This document shows positions 29,900 to 38,367 of a stretch of 64,000 nucleotides of DNA, in pieces; the stretch's first letter is position 1, and each line of letters opens with the position of its first letter. Location of the stretch: the NCBI RefSeq assembly GCF_018141105.1, contig NZ_CP054839.1, positions 6,575,411 to 6,639,410 of the forward strand. The letters run 5' to 3'. Made by a program: the position numbers and the translations under genes. The DNA comes from Saccharopolyspora erythraea (GTDB taxonomy: Bacteria; Actinomycetota; Actinomycetes; Mycobacteriales; Pseudonocardiaceae). A model generated the notes under the pieces. It searched no databases and had not been told where the DNA came from. It saw nothing but the letters and a program-made list of their open reading frames with translations.

Positions 29900-30157
29900 T
29901 CAGGGTGTGGCGGTCACCGCACGGGAGCGATCGGTGGCGAGGTGCAGCGCGAGTCCGCCCAGAACGGTGCCCATGACGTAGCGCTGGATGCGCGGCCACG
30001 ACGGACGGGCGCCGAGGAAACTCGCGATTGATCCTGCCAAGAGAACGATCAGTCGGTTGACTGCGAACGCGATCGCGATCTGTACCGACCCGAGTACGAG
30101 ACTCCGGGCGGCCACGGACCCGCGCCCAGGCTCCACGAACTGCGGGAGAAGCGAGTC
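29900..30157 (-). pseudogene. LysE-family exporter, C-terminal fragment
   Basis: LLPQFVEPGRGSVAARSLVLG and further hydrophobic helices match the last 80 residues of a LysE/RhtB exporter. The N-terminal two thirds, including the PGP motif, are missing upstream. No start with a ribosome site is seen, so it is a remnant. Confidence 0.7.
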
Positions 30158-30203
30158 GCCTTTGCGGAGGTAACCAACACCAGCAGCGCCTGCTCACCCG
30201 CGT

Positions 30204-30392
30204 TCAGGCGCCGTCACCGAGTGTCGCGTTCACGACGCTCACGCGCAACGCTTCGGCTGGCAGGTTCACCGCCCGGCTGGACACCGACAGCCGCTTCGTG
30301 GCGATCAGGAAGAACGGGGCGATGACGGCCACGGACAGCAGCATCGGCATGGTGACGCCCAGCAGGATCGGTGGGAGATCGAGGCTTTCCGA
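30204..30392 (-). pseudogene. membrane-protein C-terminal fragment
   Basis: An open stretch reads LDLPPILLGVTMPMLLSVAV followed by IAPFFLIATKRLSVSSRAVN to a stop at 30204: one or two transmembrane helices of a transporter-like protein. Upstream coding seems to continue in another frame (EFALRIGK), suggesting a frameshift. Family not recognised. Confidence 0.45.
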
Positions 30393-30455
30393 TGCGCAGC
30401 GCGAACTCCGCGAGGTGGCCGCGCCCGCCCCGAAAGCAGCGGGCGCGGCGACGGG

Positions 30456-30845
30456 TCAGTCCCCGACGACGGCGAGGGCGTCGATCTCCACCAGCAGCCC
30501 CTCGGGCAGGCCGACGTAGACCGTGGTGCGGGCCGGGAAGGGCTCGCCGACCACGCGCGCGTAGGTCTCGTTCATCTCCGCGAACTGCGAGACGTCGGTC
30601 AGGTAGACGCGCAGCATGAGCACGTCCTCCAGCGAGGCGCCGCCGGCCTCCAGGACCGCGATGACGTTGCGCAGGCACTGCTCGGTCTGCTCCGGCACAC
30701 CGCCATCGACCAGTTTCCCGGTCTCCGGGCTCACCGCGGTCTGCCCCGAGACCTGCAGGATGCCGCCCTTGCGCACGCCCTGCGAGAGCGGGATGTGCGC
30801 GGGCGGGGTGGGAGCGTTGTTCGTGGTGACCACGGTCCTGGCCAT
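30456..30845 (-). CDS. RidA-family enamine/imine deaminase
   Basis: A 129-residue YjgF/YER057c/UK114 protein, normally a trimer that hydrolyses reactive enamines such as 2-aminoacrylate. Signatures are IPLSQGVRKGGILQVSGQ, VLMLRVYLTDVSQFAEMN, and the C-terminal PARTTVYVGLPEGLLVEID, whose Arg binds the carboxylate. The ATG at 30845 shares a base with the stop of the IclR gene (TGATG), so it is translated with it. Divergent from a D-amino-acid deaminase that could generate the enamine. Confidence 0.9.
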   Translation of the reverse strand: MARTVVTTNNAPTPPAHIPLSQGVRKGGILQVSGQTAVSPETGKLVDGGVPEQTEQCLRNVIAVLEAGGASLEDVLMLRVYLTDVSQFAEMNETYARVVGEPFPARTTVYVGLPEGLLVEIDALAVVGD

Positions 30846-31615
30846 CAGACTTCCTTCCGTTGCGTGGTGATCTCGCGCGGGCACCCCAGCTCGGCGGAAA
30901 CCCGGCCGGCGGTGCTCAGCAGGTCGTCGACGAGCCCGAGCAGCCCGTCGAAGTCCAGCAGTACGTCCGGCACCGACAGGGACACGGCCGCGACGACCTC
31001 GTCGCCGTCGTCCCGGACCGGGGCCCCGATGCAGTGGATGAAGTCCTCGTGCTCGTTGCGGTCCACCGCGTAGCCCTGCTCGCGAACGCGGTCGAGCTCG
31101 GCCAGGTACCGCTCGGCCGAGGTGATCGTGTTCGCCGTCATCGGCGGGTAGGCCAGCCTGCCCGCGATGGCCTCGCGCTGCGCCTGCGGCCGCCCGGCCA
31201 CCAGCACCTTGCCGACCGCCGTGCAGTGCAGCGGCGCCCGCTTGCCGATGCGCGAGTACATCCGGACCGCGTGGTGGCTGTCCACCTTGTCGATGTAGAC
31301 GACCTCGTCGCCTTCCAGGGTGGCCAGGTGCACGGTGTGGCCGGTGAGCTCGCTCAGCTCGACCAGGTGCGCACGTGCGACCACCCGCACGTCGAGGTCC
31401 TCCAGCGCGCGGTGGGCCAGGTCGAACAGCGTGCTGCCCAGCCGGTAGTGGTGCACTCCGTCGCGGCGGACGAAGCCCGCCGACTCCAGCGTCCGGAGCA
31501 ACCGCAGCACCGTCGACTTGTGCACGCCGAGCCGCTCGGCGAGCTGGTCCAGCGTCTGCGGACCGGCCGCCAGCGCTGTCAGGACGCTGAGACCGCGTTC
31601 GAGGCTCTGGCTCAT
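30845..31615 (-). CDS. IclR-family regulator of the D-amino-acid locus
   Basis: A 256-residue regulator with the IclR winged helix (TLDQLAERLGVHKSTVLRLLRTL) and effector domain (LHCTAVGKVLVAG, IGAPVRDDGDEVVAAVSLS). ATG 31615 has GGAGAG four bases upstream, better than the ATG four codons earlier. It is divergent from the deaminase/D-aminoacylase/permease operon and coupled to ridA. A palindrome in the 97-bp gap is the likely operator. Confidence 0.9.
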   Translation of the reverse strand: MSQSLERGLSVLTALAAGPQTLDQLAERLGVHKSTVLRLLRTLESAGFVRRDGVHHYRLGSTLFDLAHRALEDLDVRVVARAHLVELSELTGHTVHLATLEGDEVVYIDKVDSHHAVRMYSRIGKRAPLHCTAVGKVLVAGRPQAQREAIAGRLAYPPMTANTITSAERYLAELDRVREQGYAVDRNEHEDFIHCIGAPVRDDGDEVVAAVSLSVPDVLLDFDGLLGLVDDLLSTAGRVSAELGCPREITTQRKEV

Positions 31616-31629
31616 CCATCTCTCCATCG

Positions 31630-31691
31630 TTGACGTGCTGCGCCGCGAATGTTACACACCCCGGAAGCATTCTATGCAACCCGCGTTGCAT
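31630..31691 (+). promoter_or_regulatory. promoter and operator of the D-amino-acid operon
   Basis: TTGACG (31630-31635), a 17-base spacer and TACACA (31653-31658) form a reasonable promoter. Downstream, ATGCAAC-CCGC-GTTGCAT (31674-31691) is a perfect 7-bp inverted repeat, placed for repression by the IclR regulator. AGGAGG before the GTG 31713 is the ribosome site. Confidence 0.5.
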
Positions 31692-31712
31692 CACACGCAA
31701 TAGGAGGCGTCA

Positions 31713-33014
31713 GTGTCGGTATCGGGCATCGACGGAGCCGCGGTGCGCGCACTGCGCGACGAACGCATCGACTGGCGTTTCAAGGGGATGCCGTCCGAGG
31801 CGTTCGGCAGCACCGTCGGCGAGTTCCTCGCGCGACGGCCGCGGATCTCCAGTTCCGGCTTCGTCGGCCCGCTGCTCGTTCTCGACGACGACGCCATGGA
31901 GCACAACCTGCGCACCATGGCGCGGTGGTGCGCCGAGCACGGCCTGCGGCTGGCTCCGCACGGCAAGACGACGATGGCACCGCGGCTGTTCGAGCGCCAG
32001 CTCGAGCACGGCGCGTGGGGCATCACCGCGGCCAACGTCAGCCAGCTGCGCGTCTACCGCGCGTTCGGCGTGCGGCGCGTCCTGCTGGCCAACGAGCTGG
32101 TCGACCCGCACGGGCTGGCCTGGCTGGCCGGCGAGCTGGCCGACGACCCGGACTTCTCCGTCGCGTGCTGGGTCGACTCGGTGCGGGGCGTGGAGCTGAT
32201 GACCGAGGCGCTGGGCGCACCGCGGCGGCCGCTGGACGTGCTGGTCGAGCTGGGCGACCCGGGCGGGCGCACCGGCGTGCGGACCCTCGCCGAGGCGGTG
32301 GAGGTCGCCGACGCGGTGGCGGCCAGCCCCGCGCTGCGGCTGGTGGGCGTCGCCGGGTACGAGGCGACGGCGGCGCACGACCTCACCGACCACGATCTGT
32401 CCATCGTGGACACACACATGACGCGGCTGCGCGAGGTCGTGTCCGAGCTCGCCGGGCGGGGCCGGTTCGAGCACCTGGAGGAGGTCGTCGTCACCGCGGG
32501 CGGCAGTGCCTACTTCGACCAGGTCGCCGAGGCGCTGGCGGCGCCGTGGCCGGTGCCGGCGGTTCCGGTGCTGCGCAGCGGAGGGTACGTGACCCACGAC
32601 GACGGCCTGTACCGCAAGATGTCGCCGTTCGGGCGGCAGCACCGGCTGGCGGGCGACGAGCCGCCCTTCCGCCCGGCGATGCGGATCTGGAGCCAGGTCG
32701 TCTCCCGGCCCGAGGCGGGGCTGGCGCTGCTGACGATGGGGCGCCGGGACGTGTCCTTCGACCAGCACCTGCCGGAACCGCAGGTGGTCCGGGGCGAGGA
32801 CGGGTCGGTGCGCGACCTCGCTCCGGGCTCGTGCCGGGTGACGTCGCTGGCCGACCAGCACGCCTTCCTCGCCCTGGAGCCGGGAACCGAGGTGCGGGTC
32901 GGTGACTGGCTGGGGTTCGGGCTCTCCCACCCGTGCACGGTCTTCGACAAGTGGCCGCTGATCCCGGTCGTCGACGGCGACGAGGTCGTCGACCTGGTCC
33001 GCACCTTCTTCTAG
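31713..33014 (+). CDS. PLP-dependent D-amino-acid deaminase / D-threonine aldolase-type
   Basis: A 433-residue cytosolic enzyme of fold type III (alanine racemase N-terminal barrel). The PLP Lys is Lys85 in LAPHGKTTMAP; ELGDPGGRTGVR and SGGYVTHDDGLY are further active-site segments, and the C-terminal FGLSHPCTVFDKW holds the metal-binding His-x-Cys typical of D-serine dehydratase-like proteins. It would convert D-serine or similar to 2-oxo acid and ammonia through an enamine. Start GTG 31713. First gene of the operon. Confidence 0.88.
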   Translation: MSVSGIDGAAVRALRDERIDWRFKGMPSEAFGSTVGEFLARRPRISSSGFVGPLLVLDDDAMEHNLRTMARWCAEHGLRLAPHGKTTMAPRLFERQLEHGAWGITAANVSQLRVYRAFGVRRVLLANELVDPHGLAWLAGELADDPDFSVACWVDSVRGVELMTEALGAPRRPLDVLVELGDPGGRTGVRTLAEAVEVADAVAASPALRLVGVAGYEATAAHDLTDHDLSIVDTHMTRLREVVSELAGRGRFEHLEEVVVTAGGSAYFDQVAEALAAPWPVPAVPVLRSGGYVTHDDGLYRKMSPFGRQHRLAGDEPPFRPAMRIWSQVVSRPEAGLALLTMGRRDVSFDQHLPEPQVVRGEDGSVRDLAPGSCRVTSLADQHAFLALEPGTEVRVGDWLGFGLSHPCTVFDKWPLIPVVDGDEVVDLVRTFF

Positions 33015-33044
33015 GCCGGCTCCTGCCGGAGAACTTGTCGACGG

Positions 33045-33067
33045 CCTCGCGCGCTGACGGCGCGAGG
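33045..33067 (+). promoter_or_regulatory. intercistronic hairpin
   Basis: CCTCGCGC/GCGCGAGG (8 bp, 7-base loop) between the deaminase and D-aminoacylase genes, just before the ribosome site AAAGGAG. It may protect or separate the two messages. Confidence 0.45.
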
Positions 33068-33089
33068 AGGACTCAAAGGAGAGGCCACT

Positions 33090-34679
33090 ATGGACATCGT
33101 CGTGCGTGGCGCGCACGTCGTCGACGGTGACGGCGGACCGCGGCGGCGGGCCGACGTCGGGGTGCGGGACGGGCGGATCGCCGCGATCGCCGATCCCGGC
33201 GGCCTGAGCGGCGGCCGCACGATCGAGGCCGACGGGCTGGTGCTGGCGCCCGGTTTCATCGACATGCACTCCCATTCCGACCTGCAGATCCTGGCCGAGC
33301 CCGAGCACCTGGCCAAGGTCTCGCAGGGCGTGACGCTGGAGGTGCTGGGCCAGGACGGGCTTTCCTACGCCCCGGTCGACGACGACGCGCTGGCCAACCT
33401 GCGCACCCAGATCGCGGGCTGGAACGACGACCCCGCCGGGTTCGACTGGAACTGGCGCAGCGTCGCCGAATACCTCGACCGGCTCGACCATGGAATCGCG
33501 GTCAACGCGGCCTACCTCGTCCCGCAGGGCACGCTGCGGATGCTGTGCGTCGGCTACGACGACCGCCCCGCCACCGACGCCGAGATGGACCGGATGCGCG
33601 AGCTGCTGGCGCGGTCGCTGGACGAGGGCGCGTTCGGCATGTCGTCGGGGCTGACCTACACGCCCGGGATGTACGCCGACACCGCGGAGCTGGCCGCGCT
33701 GTGCGCGGTCGTCGGCGCCCGGGGCGGCTACTACAGCCCGCACCACCGCAGCTACGGCGCCGGCGCGCTGGAGGCGTACCGGGAGATGATCGAGGTCTGC
33801 CGGGGTTCGGGCTGCCCACTGCACCTGGCGCACGCGACGATGAACTTCGGCGTCAACAAGGGCCGCGCAGGCGAGTTTCTGTCCATGCTGGACGAAGCGC
33901 TCGACGACGGCTGCGACATCACCCTCGACACCTACCCCTACCTGCCCGGGTCGACGTCGCTGCACGCGCTGCTGCCGAGCTGGGCGACCGCGGGTGGCGT
34001 CGAGGCGACGCTGGAACGGTTGCGCGATCCCGCGCAGCGCGAACGCATCCGCCACGTCATGGAGGCCGAGGGTTCCGACGGCTGCCACGGGGTGCCGGTC
34101 GAGTGGGAGACCATCGAGATCAACGGTGTGCGCTTCCCCGAACGCAACGGCCACCTGGTCGGCCACTCCGTCGCCGAATCCGCCCGCGGGGCGGGGAAAC
34201 CCGCCGCGGAGCTGTACTTCGACGTGCTGCTGTCCGAACAGCTCGGCAGCTCCTGCCTCATGCACGTCGGCCACGAGGAGAACGTCCAGGCGATCATGCG
34301 CCACCGCGTGCACACCGCGGGCAGCGACGGGCTGCTCGTCGGTGCCCGCCCGCACCCCCGGGCGTGGGGCACCTTCCCCCGCTACCTCGGGCACTACGTG
34401 CGCGAGCTCGGCGTCCTGACTCTGGAGGAGTGCGTCGCGCACATGACCTCGCGGCCCGCCGACCGGCTGGGGCTGACCGACCGCGGGCGCGTGCGCGAGG
34501 GTTTCGCCGCCGACCTGGTCCTGTTCGACCCCGAGGCGGTGGCCGACACCGCGACCTTCGACGAACCCCGGCAGCAGGCGGCCGGAATCCCCTACGTCGT
34601 GGTCAACGGCGTGCTGGCCGTCGACGACGGCCGCCGCACCGACGCGCTGCCCGGCCGCGCCCTGCGCAAGCCCGCCTGA
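33090..34679 (+). CDS. N-acyl-D-amino-acid deacylase (D-aminoacylase)
   Basis: A 529-residue metal-dependent amidohydrolase that removes acyl groups from D-amino acids. It shows the first metal pair in DMHSHSD (His60, His62), the Cys/His segments SGLTYTPGMYADTAEL and LHLAHATMNFGVN, and the composite beta-sandwich ends typical of the family (AHMTSRPADRLGL, REGFAADLVLFDP). Length is normal. Strong ribosome site AAAGGAGAGG. Its product would feed the deaminase upstream. Confidence 0.93.
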   Translation: MDIVVRGAHVVDGDGGPRRRADVGVRDGRIAAIADPGGLSGGRTIEADGLVLAPGFIDMHSHSDLQILAEPEHLAKVSQGVTLEVLGQDGLSYAPVDDDALANLRTQIAGWNDDPAGFDWNWRSVAEYLDRLDHGIAVNAAYLVPQGTLRMLCVGYDDRPATDAEMDRMRELLARSLDEGAFGMSSGLTYTPGMYADTAELAALCAVVGARGGYYSPHHRSYGAGALEAYREMIEVCRGSGCPLHLAHATMNFGVNKGRAGEFLSMLDEALDDGCDITLDTYPYLPGSTSLHALLPSWATAGGVEATLERLRDPAQRERIRHVMEAEGSDGCHGVPVEWETIEINGVRFPERNGHLVGHSVAESARGAGKPAAELYFDVLLSEQLGSSCLMHVGHEENVQAIMRHRVHTAGSDGLLVGARPHPRAWGTFPRYLGHYVRELGVLTLEECVAHMTSRPADRLGLTDRGRVREGFAADLVLFDPEAVADTATFDEPRQQAAGIPYVVVNGVLAVDDGRRTDALPGRALRKPA

Positions 34680-34710
34680 TCCCCCGCCTCCCTCCCCCGA
34701 GGAGTCCGTT

Positions 34711-36114
34711 GTGGACGCTTTCCTGAACTGGCTGCAACACGACACGGCCGGTCTGCTCACGCTGTGCGCCGTGGGCATCTTCGTCCTTCTTCTGATGATC
34801 ATCCGGTTGCGCATCGAGCCGTTCATCGCGCTGATCATCACCGGCCTGCTCATCGCGCTGGCCGCCGGACTGCCCGTGGACGAGATCGTCGGGTCCGCCC
34901 AGTCCAGCAGCGACTCGTTGCTGGAAGGCGGTTTCGGCAGCATCCTCGGCCACATCACCGCCATCGTCGGCCTCGGCACCATCCTGGGCTCGCTGCTGGA
35001 GGCCTCCGGCGGCGCGCAACTGCTCACCAGGAAGCTGCTGACGGCCTTCGGGGAAAAGCGCGCCCCGCTGGCGATGGGTCTGGCGGGGCTGGTCTTCGGC
35101 ATCCCGGTGTTCTTCGACATCGGCATCTTCGTGCTGGCCCCGCTGGTCTACGTCGCCGCGCGCCAGGGCGGCCGGTCGATCCTGCTGTACTGCCTGCCGC
35201 TGGTGGGCGCGCTGTCGATGACGCACGCGTTCCTGCCGCCGCACCCCGGTCCGGTTGTGGCCGCCGGGCTGCTCGGCGTGGACCTGGGCTGGCTGATCCT
35301 GATGGGCTTCGCCTGCGGCATCCCGGCGTTCGTGGTCAGCAGCCTGATCTTCCCCGCCTGGATCGGCAAGCGGATCCACCTGCCGGTTCCCGAGGAGATG
35401 CTGGCGGCGTCCGAGACCGTCGACGGTGAGGACCGCCGCGAGCCGAGCCTGGGCGTGGTCGCGTTCATCATCGGACTGCCGTTGGTGCTGATCCTCGGCG
35501 CGACCTTCGGCAGCATCACGCTGCCCGAGGGCAGCACGCTGCTCAACGTGCTCACGTTCATCGGCAACCCCACCGTCGCGCTGACCATCGCGGTGCTGTT
35601 CGCGTTCTGGCTGCTGGGCATCCGCCGGGGCATGACCGGCGCGGAGCTCTCGACGCTGACCGGGACGGCGCTCAAGCCGCTGGGCATGATCCTGCTGGTG
35701 GTCGGTGCGGGCGGCTTCTTCGGCAAGGTGCTGTCGGCGACTGGTGTCGGCGACGCGCTCGCCGGGTCGTTGCAGGCCGGCGGGCTGCCGATCCTGGTGT
35801 CGGGATACGTCATCAGCAGCGGTCTGCGCATCGCCCAGGGCTCGGCCACGGTGGCGATCGTGACCACCGGGGGCATCCTGGCGCCGCTGGTGTCCGGCGC
35901 GGGCTACTCGCAGGCGCAGCTCGCCCTGGTGGCGGTGGCCATCGCGGCGGGCTCGATCATCGCCTCGCACGTCAACGACGGCGGGTTCTGGATCATCTCG
36001 CGCTATTTCGGCATTCCGGTCAAGGAGATGCTCAAGACCTGGACGGTGCTGGAGACGCTGCTGTCGCTCACCGGCTTCGGCATGGCCGCGCTGCTCAGCG
36101 TCCTGGTGGCGTGA
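34711..36114 (+). CDS. GntP-family permease (gluconate/D-serine type)
   Basis: A 467-residue inner-membrane H+ symporter with about 12-14 helices. LVFGIPVFFDIGIFVLAPLV, MTHAFLPPHPGPVVAAG and VNDGGFWIISRYFG are GntP signatures. The family includes gluconate transporters and DsdX, a D-serine permease; its place after a D-amino-acid deaminase and D-aminoacylase favours a D-amino-acid or acyl-D-amino-acid substrate. Start GTG 34711 with GAGGAG upstream, 31 bases after the deacylase. Confidence 0.92.
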   Translation: MDAFLNWLQHDTAGLLTLCAVGIFVLLLMIIRLRIEPFIALIITGLLIALAAGLPVDEIVGSAQSSSDSLLEGGFGSILGHITAIVGLGTILGSLLEASGGAQLLTRKLLTAFGEKRAPLAMGLAGLVFGIPVFFDIGIFVLAPLVYVAARQGGRSILLYCLPLVGALSMTHAFLPPHPGPVVAAGLLGVDLGWLILMGFACGIPAFVVSSLIFPAWIGKRIHLPVPEEMLAASETVDGEDRREPSLGVVAFIIGLPLVLILGATFGSITLPEGSTLLNVLTFIGNPTVALTIAVLFAFWLLGIRRGMTGAELSTLTGTALKPLGMILLVVGAGGFFGKVLSATGVGDALAGSLQAGGLPILVSGYVISSGLRIAQGSATVAIVTTGGILAPLVSGAGYSQAQLALVAVAIAAGSIIASHVNDGGFWIISRYFGIPVKEMLKTWTVLETLLSLTGFGMAALLSVLVA

Positions 36115-36155
36115 CCGGCGATGTGCCTCGCGGCGAGTTTTGGAAACTGCGGCTT

Positions 36156-36171
36156 TTTGGTCTAGTCCAAT
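36156..36171. promoter_or_regulatory. DasR-like site (dre) upstream of the lactonase
   Basis: TGGTCTAGTCCA matches 11 of 12 core positions of the streptomycete DasR consensus TGGTCTAGACCA and is near-palindromic. It lies 80 bases before the secreted lactonase start and after the GntP stop. A one-mismatch match is unlikely by chance in a window this size. Confidence 0.6.
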
Positions 36172-36249
36172 CGTGGTCGAGTGGGCCACACTGATCGCCA
36201 CTGCCGCACGAGCGACACCGGCGGCACGACCGACAGGGAGGAGAAGACC

Positions 36250-37428
36250 TTGCGCGACAAAGTGGTGCAGCGCCGCTGGTTCCTCGCCGGGCTCGGCGCC
36301 GCCGGAGCGGCGGCCGCCGCCGGACCGGCGTTGCTGTCGACGAAGGCGACGCCGCCTGCGGAGGCCGCATCGACCTCGCCGCACGCCCCGCACCCCGCTG
36401 CGCACCCGGCGATGCTGATGGCGCTCATCGGCAGCTACACGTCGTCGACGCCCGCCGGGCGCGGTCTGGACGTCGCCCACCGCGCCGACTCCGGCGCGCT
36501 GGAACCCGGCGCCACCGTGGACGGGGTCCCGGACGCCTCATGGCTGGCGTGGTCGCCGGACCACCAGTACCTCTACGTCACCAACGAGACGGCCCAGGGC
36601 ACCGTGACCGCCGTCGACCTCACCTCGCACACGCCGAAGGTGATCAACAGCCAGAGCAGCGGGGGTGCCGGGCCGACGCACGTCGCCGTGCACCCCGAGG
36701 GCGACTTCCTGTTCACCGCCAACTACACCGACGGTTCGGTCGCGGTGCACCGCCGCAACCCGGACGGGAGCATCGGCGAGTCCACCGACCTGGTCAACCA
36801 CGCCGGCGCGCAGCCGCACGCCCACCAGGTCGTGATCGACCCCAGCAGGCGGTGGGTCGTGGCGGTGGACCTCGGCGCGGACTCGGTCTTCGTCTACGGG
36901 TTCGACCGCTCCACCGGCAAGCTCACCCAGAACCAGCAGCTCGTGCTGCCCGCCGGAACCGGACCCCGGCACCTGGTGTTCCACCCCAGCGCGAAGCACG
37001 CCTACCTGCTGGCCGAGCTGAACTCGACGATCACCGTGCTCGCCTTCGACGTCGAGAGCGGGAAATTCACCGCCGGCCAGGTACTCAGCAGCCGGGAACC
37101 CGGTGCGGGAGGCGAGAACTTCCCTTCCGAGATCGCGATTTCCCGCGACACGAAGTTCGTCTATGCGGCCAACCGCGGTGACAACGACATCGCCACCTTC
37201 GCGGTCGAGGAGAAGGGCGCGAAGCTCTCCTTCGCCGCGACCGCGCCCACCGGCGGCGACTGGCCCCGCCACTTCTCCCTGGATCCGGAGCAGACCTCGG
37301 TCTACGTGGCCAACCAGCGCTCCGGCACGATCACCCGGCTCACCCGCGACGCCGGGACGGGACTGCTCGCCCCCGCACCGGAGGTGCTGGAGGTGCCGTC
37401 GGTCGCGGTGATCACCTTCCACGGCTGA
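36250..37428 (+). CDS. Tat-exported lactonase-like beta-propeller (6-phosphogluconolactonase type)
   Basis: A 392-residue protein starting at TTG 36250 with GGAGGAG upstream. The signal has the twin-Arg motif RRWFLAGLGAAG. The mature part (from about residue 50) is a seven-bladed YbhE/Pgl-type propeller: repeats such as GSYTSSTPAG, GGAGPTHVAVHPEGDFLF, GTGPRHLVFHPSAKHAY, DWPRHFSLDPEQTSVYVANQ. Family members hydrolyse lactones or bind muconate-like rings; export suggests an extracellular sugar lactone. A DasR-like palindrome precedes it. Confidence 0.88.
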   Translation: MRDKVVQRRWFLAGLGAAGAAAAAGPALLSTKATPPAEAASTSPHAPHPAAHPAMLMALIGSYTSSTPAGRGLDVAHRADSGALEPGATVDGVPDASWLAWSPDHQYLYVTNETAQGTVTAVDLTSHTPKVINSQSSGGAGPTHVAVHPEGDFLFTANYTDGSVAVHRRNPDGSIGESTDLVNHAGAQPHAHQVVIDPSRRWVVAVDLGADSVFVYGFDRSTGKLTQNQQLVLPAGTGPRHLVFHPSAKHAYLLAELNSTITVLAFDVESGKFTAGQVLSSREPGAGGENFPSEIAISRDTKFVYAANRGDNDIATFAVEEKGAKLSFAATAPTGGDWPRHFSLDPEQTSVYVANQRSGTITRLTRDAGTGLLAPAPEVLEVPSVAVITFHG

Positions 37429-37435
37429 CACCCCC

Positions 37436-37466
37436 GGGCCGGGACGGCCCGCACCCGTCCCGGCCC
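37436..37466. terminator. terminator hairpin after the lactonase
   Basis: Perfect 11-bp arms GGGCCGGGACG/CGTCCCGGCCC with a 9-base loop, 7 bases after the lactonase stop and 21 before the end of the convergent membrane-protein gene. Confidence 0.8.
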
Positions 37467-37487
37467 CGGCTGGCCGGCCCGAAGACG

Positions 37488-38156
37488 TCAGCTGCGCGTT
37501 CCGCGTGTTTGACGCCGGCGACGCAAGATCCACCCGCCGAAGCCCGGCGCCGGCGGCTTGCGTTCGTCGAGGAACACGAGGTCCGGCCGGCGAGCCCGGG
37601 CCTGGACGACGATCTCCTCGGCGGTCGCGGTCAGCCACAGCAGATGGACGGCGGCCTGGGACGGATCGCCGAACGTCAGGTAGTCCCACGGCACGAGCGT
37701 GGGACTCGGCCCGGTGTCCGCGGCATCGACATCGGCGCTCTCCTCCGTGAACGCCCGAACACGGCCGACGTCCTTCCACGGCACCAGGCGCGGCGCGGTC
37801 CACCAGAGCTCCGACTCATAGACCCACACGCCCTCGCCGTCCATCGCCAGCACGCGTCGGCGCAGCGCGGCGTTGCCCGGGCGGATCCCGGCGAGCACCG
37901 CGACGGAAAAAGGCAGGCCCAACACCAACACGCCCACGAGCAGGGCCGCGAACGCCGTGGCCACACCGTCGACGGAACCGAGAAGGGCGCCGACCCACCA
38001 CGGAACGGTAAGCACGACGATTCCCGACGAGACCACGCCCGCGATCAGCAGTGCACCGCTGAGCAGGCCACCGATCCGCAGCCGGGCACGGACCACGAAG
38101 GTCCCGCCACGGGCCGGACGACGCGGGTGCGGCGTCCGATTCCTGTGCTGCTCCAC
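37488..38156 (-). CDS. membrane protein of unknown function (two TM segments, PH-like C-terminus)
   Basis: A 222-residue protein starting at GTG 38156 with GGAGG eight bases upstream. After a basic 30-residue tail come two hydrophobic segments (about 33-57 and 63-90), then a soluble domain of ~130 residues (RRVLAMDGEGVWVYESELWW, VPWKDVGRVRAF, SQAAVHLLWLTATAEEIV) resembling a bacterial PH-like fold. Family not recognised with confidence. It is divergent from the ABC operon. Confidence 0.7.
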   Translation of the reverse strand: MEQHRNRTPHPRRPARGGTFVVRARLRIGGLLSGALLIAGVVSSGIVVLTVPWWVGALLGSVDGVATAFAALLVGVLVLGLPFSVAVLAGIRPGNAALRRRVLAMDGEGVWVYESELWWTAPRLVPWKDVGRVRAFTEESADVDAADTGPSPTLVPWDYLTFGDPSQAAVHLLWLTATAEEIVVQARARRPDLVFLDERKPPAPGFGGWILRRRRQTRGTRS

Positions 38157-38267
38157 GGGTTCGAGCCTCCGCGCTATCGCCGGGCCCGGACCTGGTGCGG
38201 CGCGGGCGAGTCCACGAAGGCAGGCTGGCACATCCTGCGCCGGAATTCGCCGGAATGTCCCGGCTTT

Positions 38268-38355
38268 ATTGGTCCAGACCCTTGTGGCGGCCCCCGGCCG
38301 TCCATACGATCTGCCTACATCGCGCGTTGGGCAACGCGCATTGCATCCAATGCAA
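38268..38355 (+). promoter_or_regulatory. promoter and operators of the amino-sugar ABC operon
   Basis: TTGTGG (38282-38287), 17 bases, TACGAT (38305-38310) is a good sigma-70-type promoter. A DasR-like core TGGTCCAGACCC (38270-38281, 10 of 12) abuts the -35. Downstream are two perfect repeats: GCGCGTTG-GG-CAACGCGC (38322-38339) and TTGCAT-CCA-ATGCAA (38341-38355), placed for a roadblock repressor. Two regulators may act here. Confidence 0.6.
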
Positions 38356-38367
38356 CGGAGTTCCGTC

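Noticed and set aside
31674-38355. One shared IclR operator for the D-amino-acid locus and the ABC operon
   Set aside because: Both have TTGCAT/ATGCAA elements, but half-site order and spacing differ (ATGCAAC-N4-GTTGCAT versus TTGCAT-N3-ATGCAA), so a common regulator is not supported.
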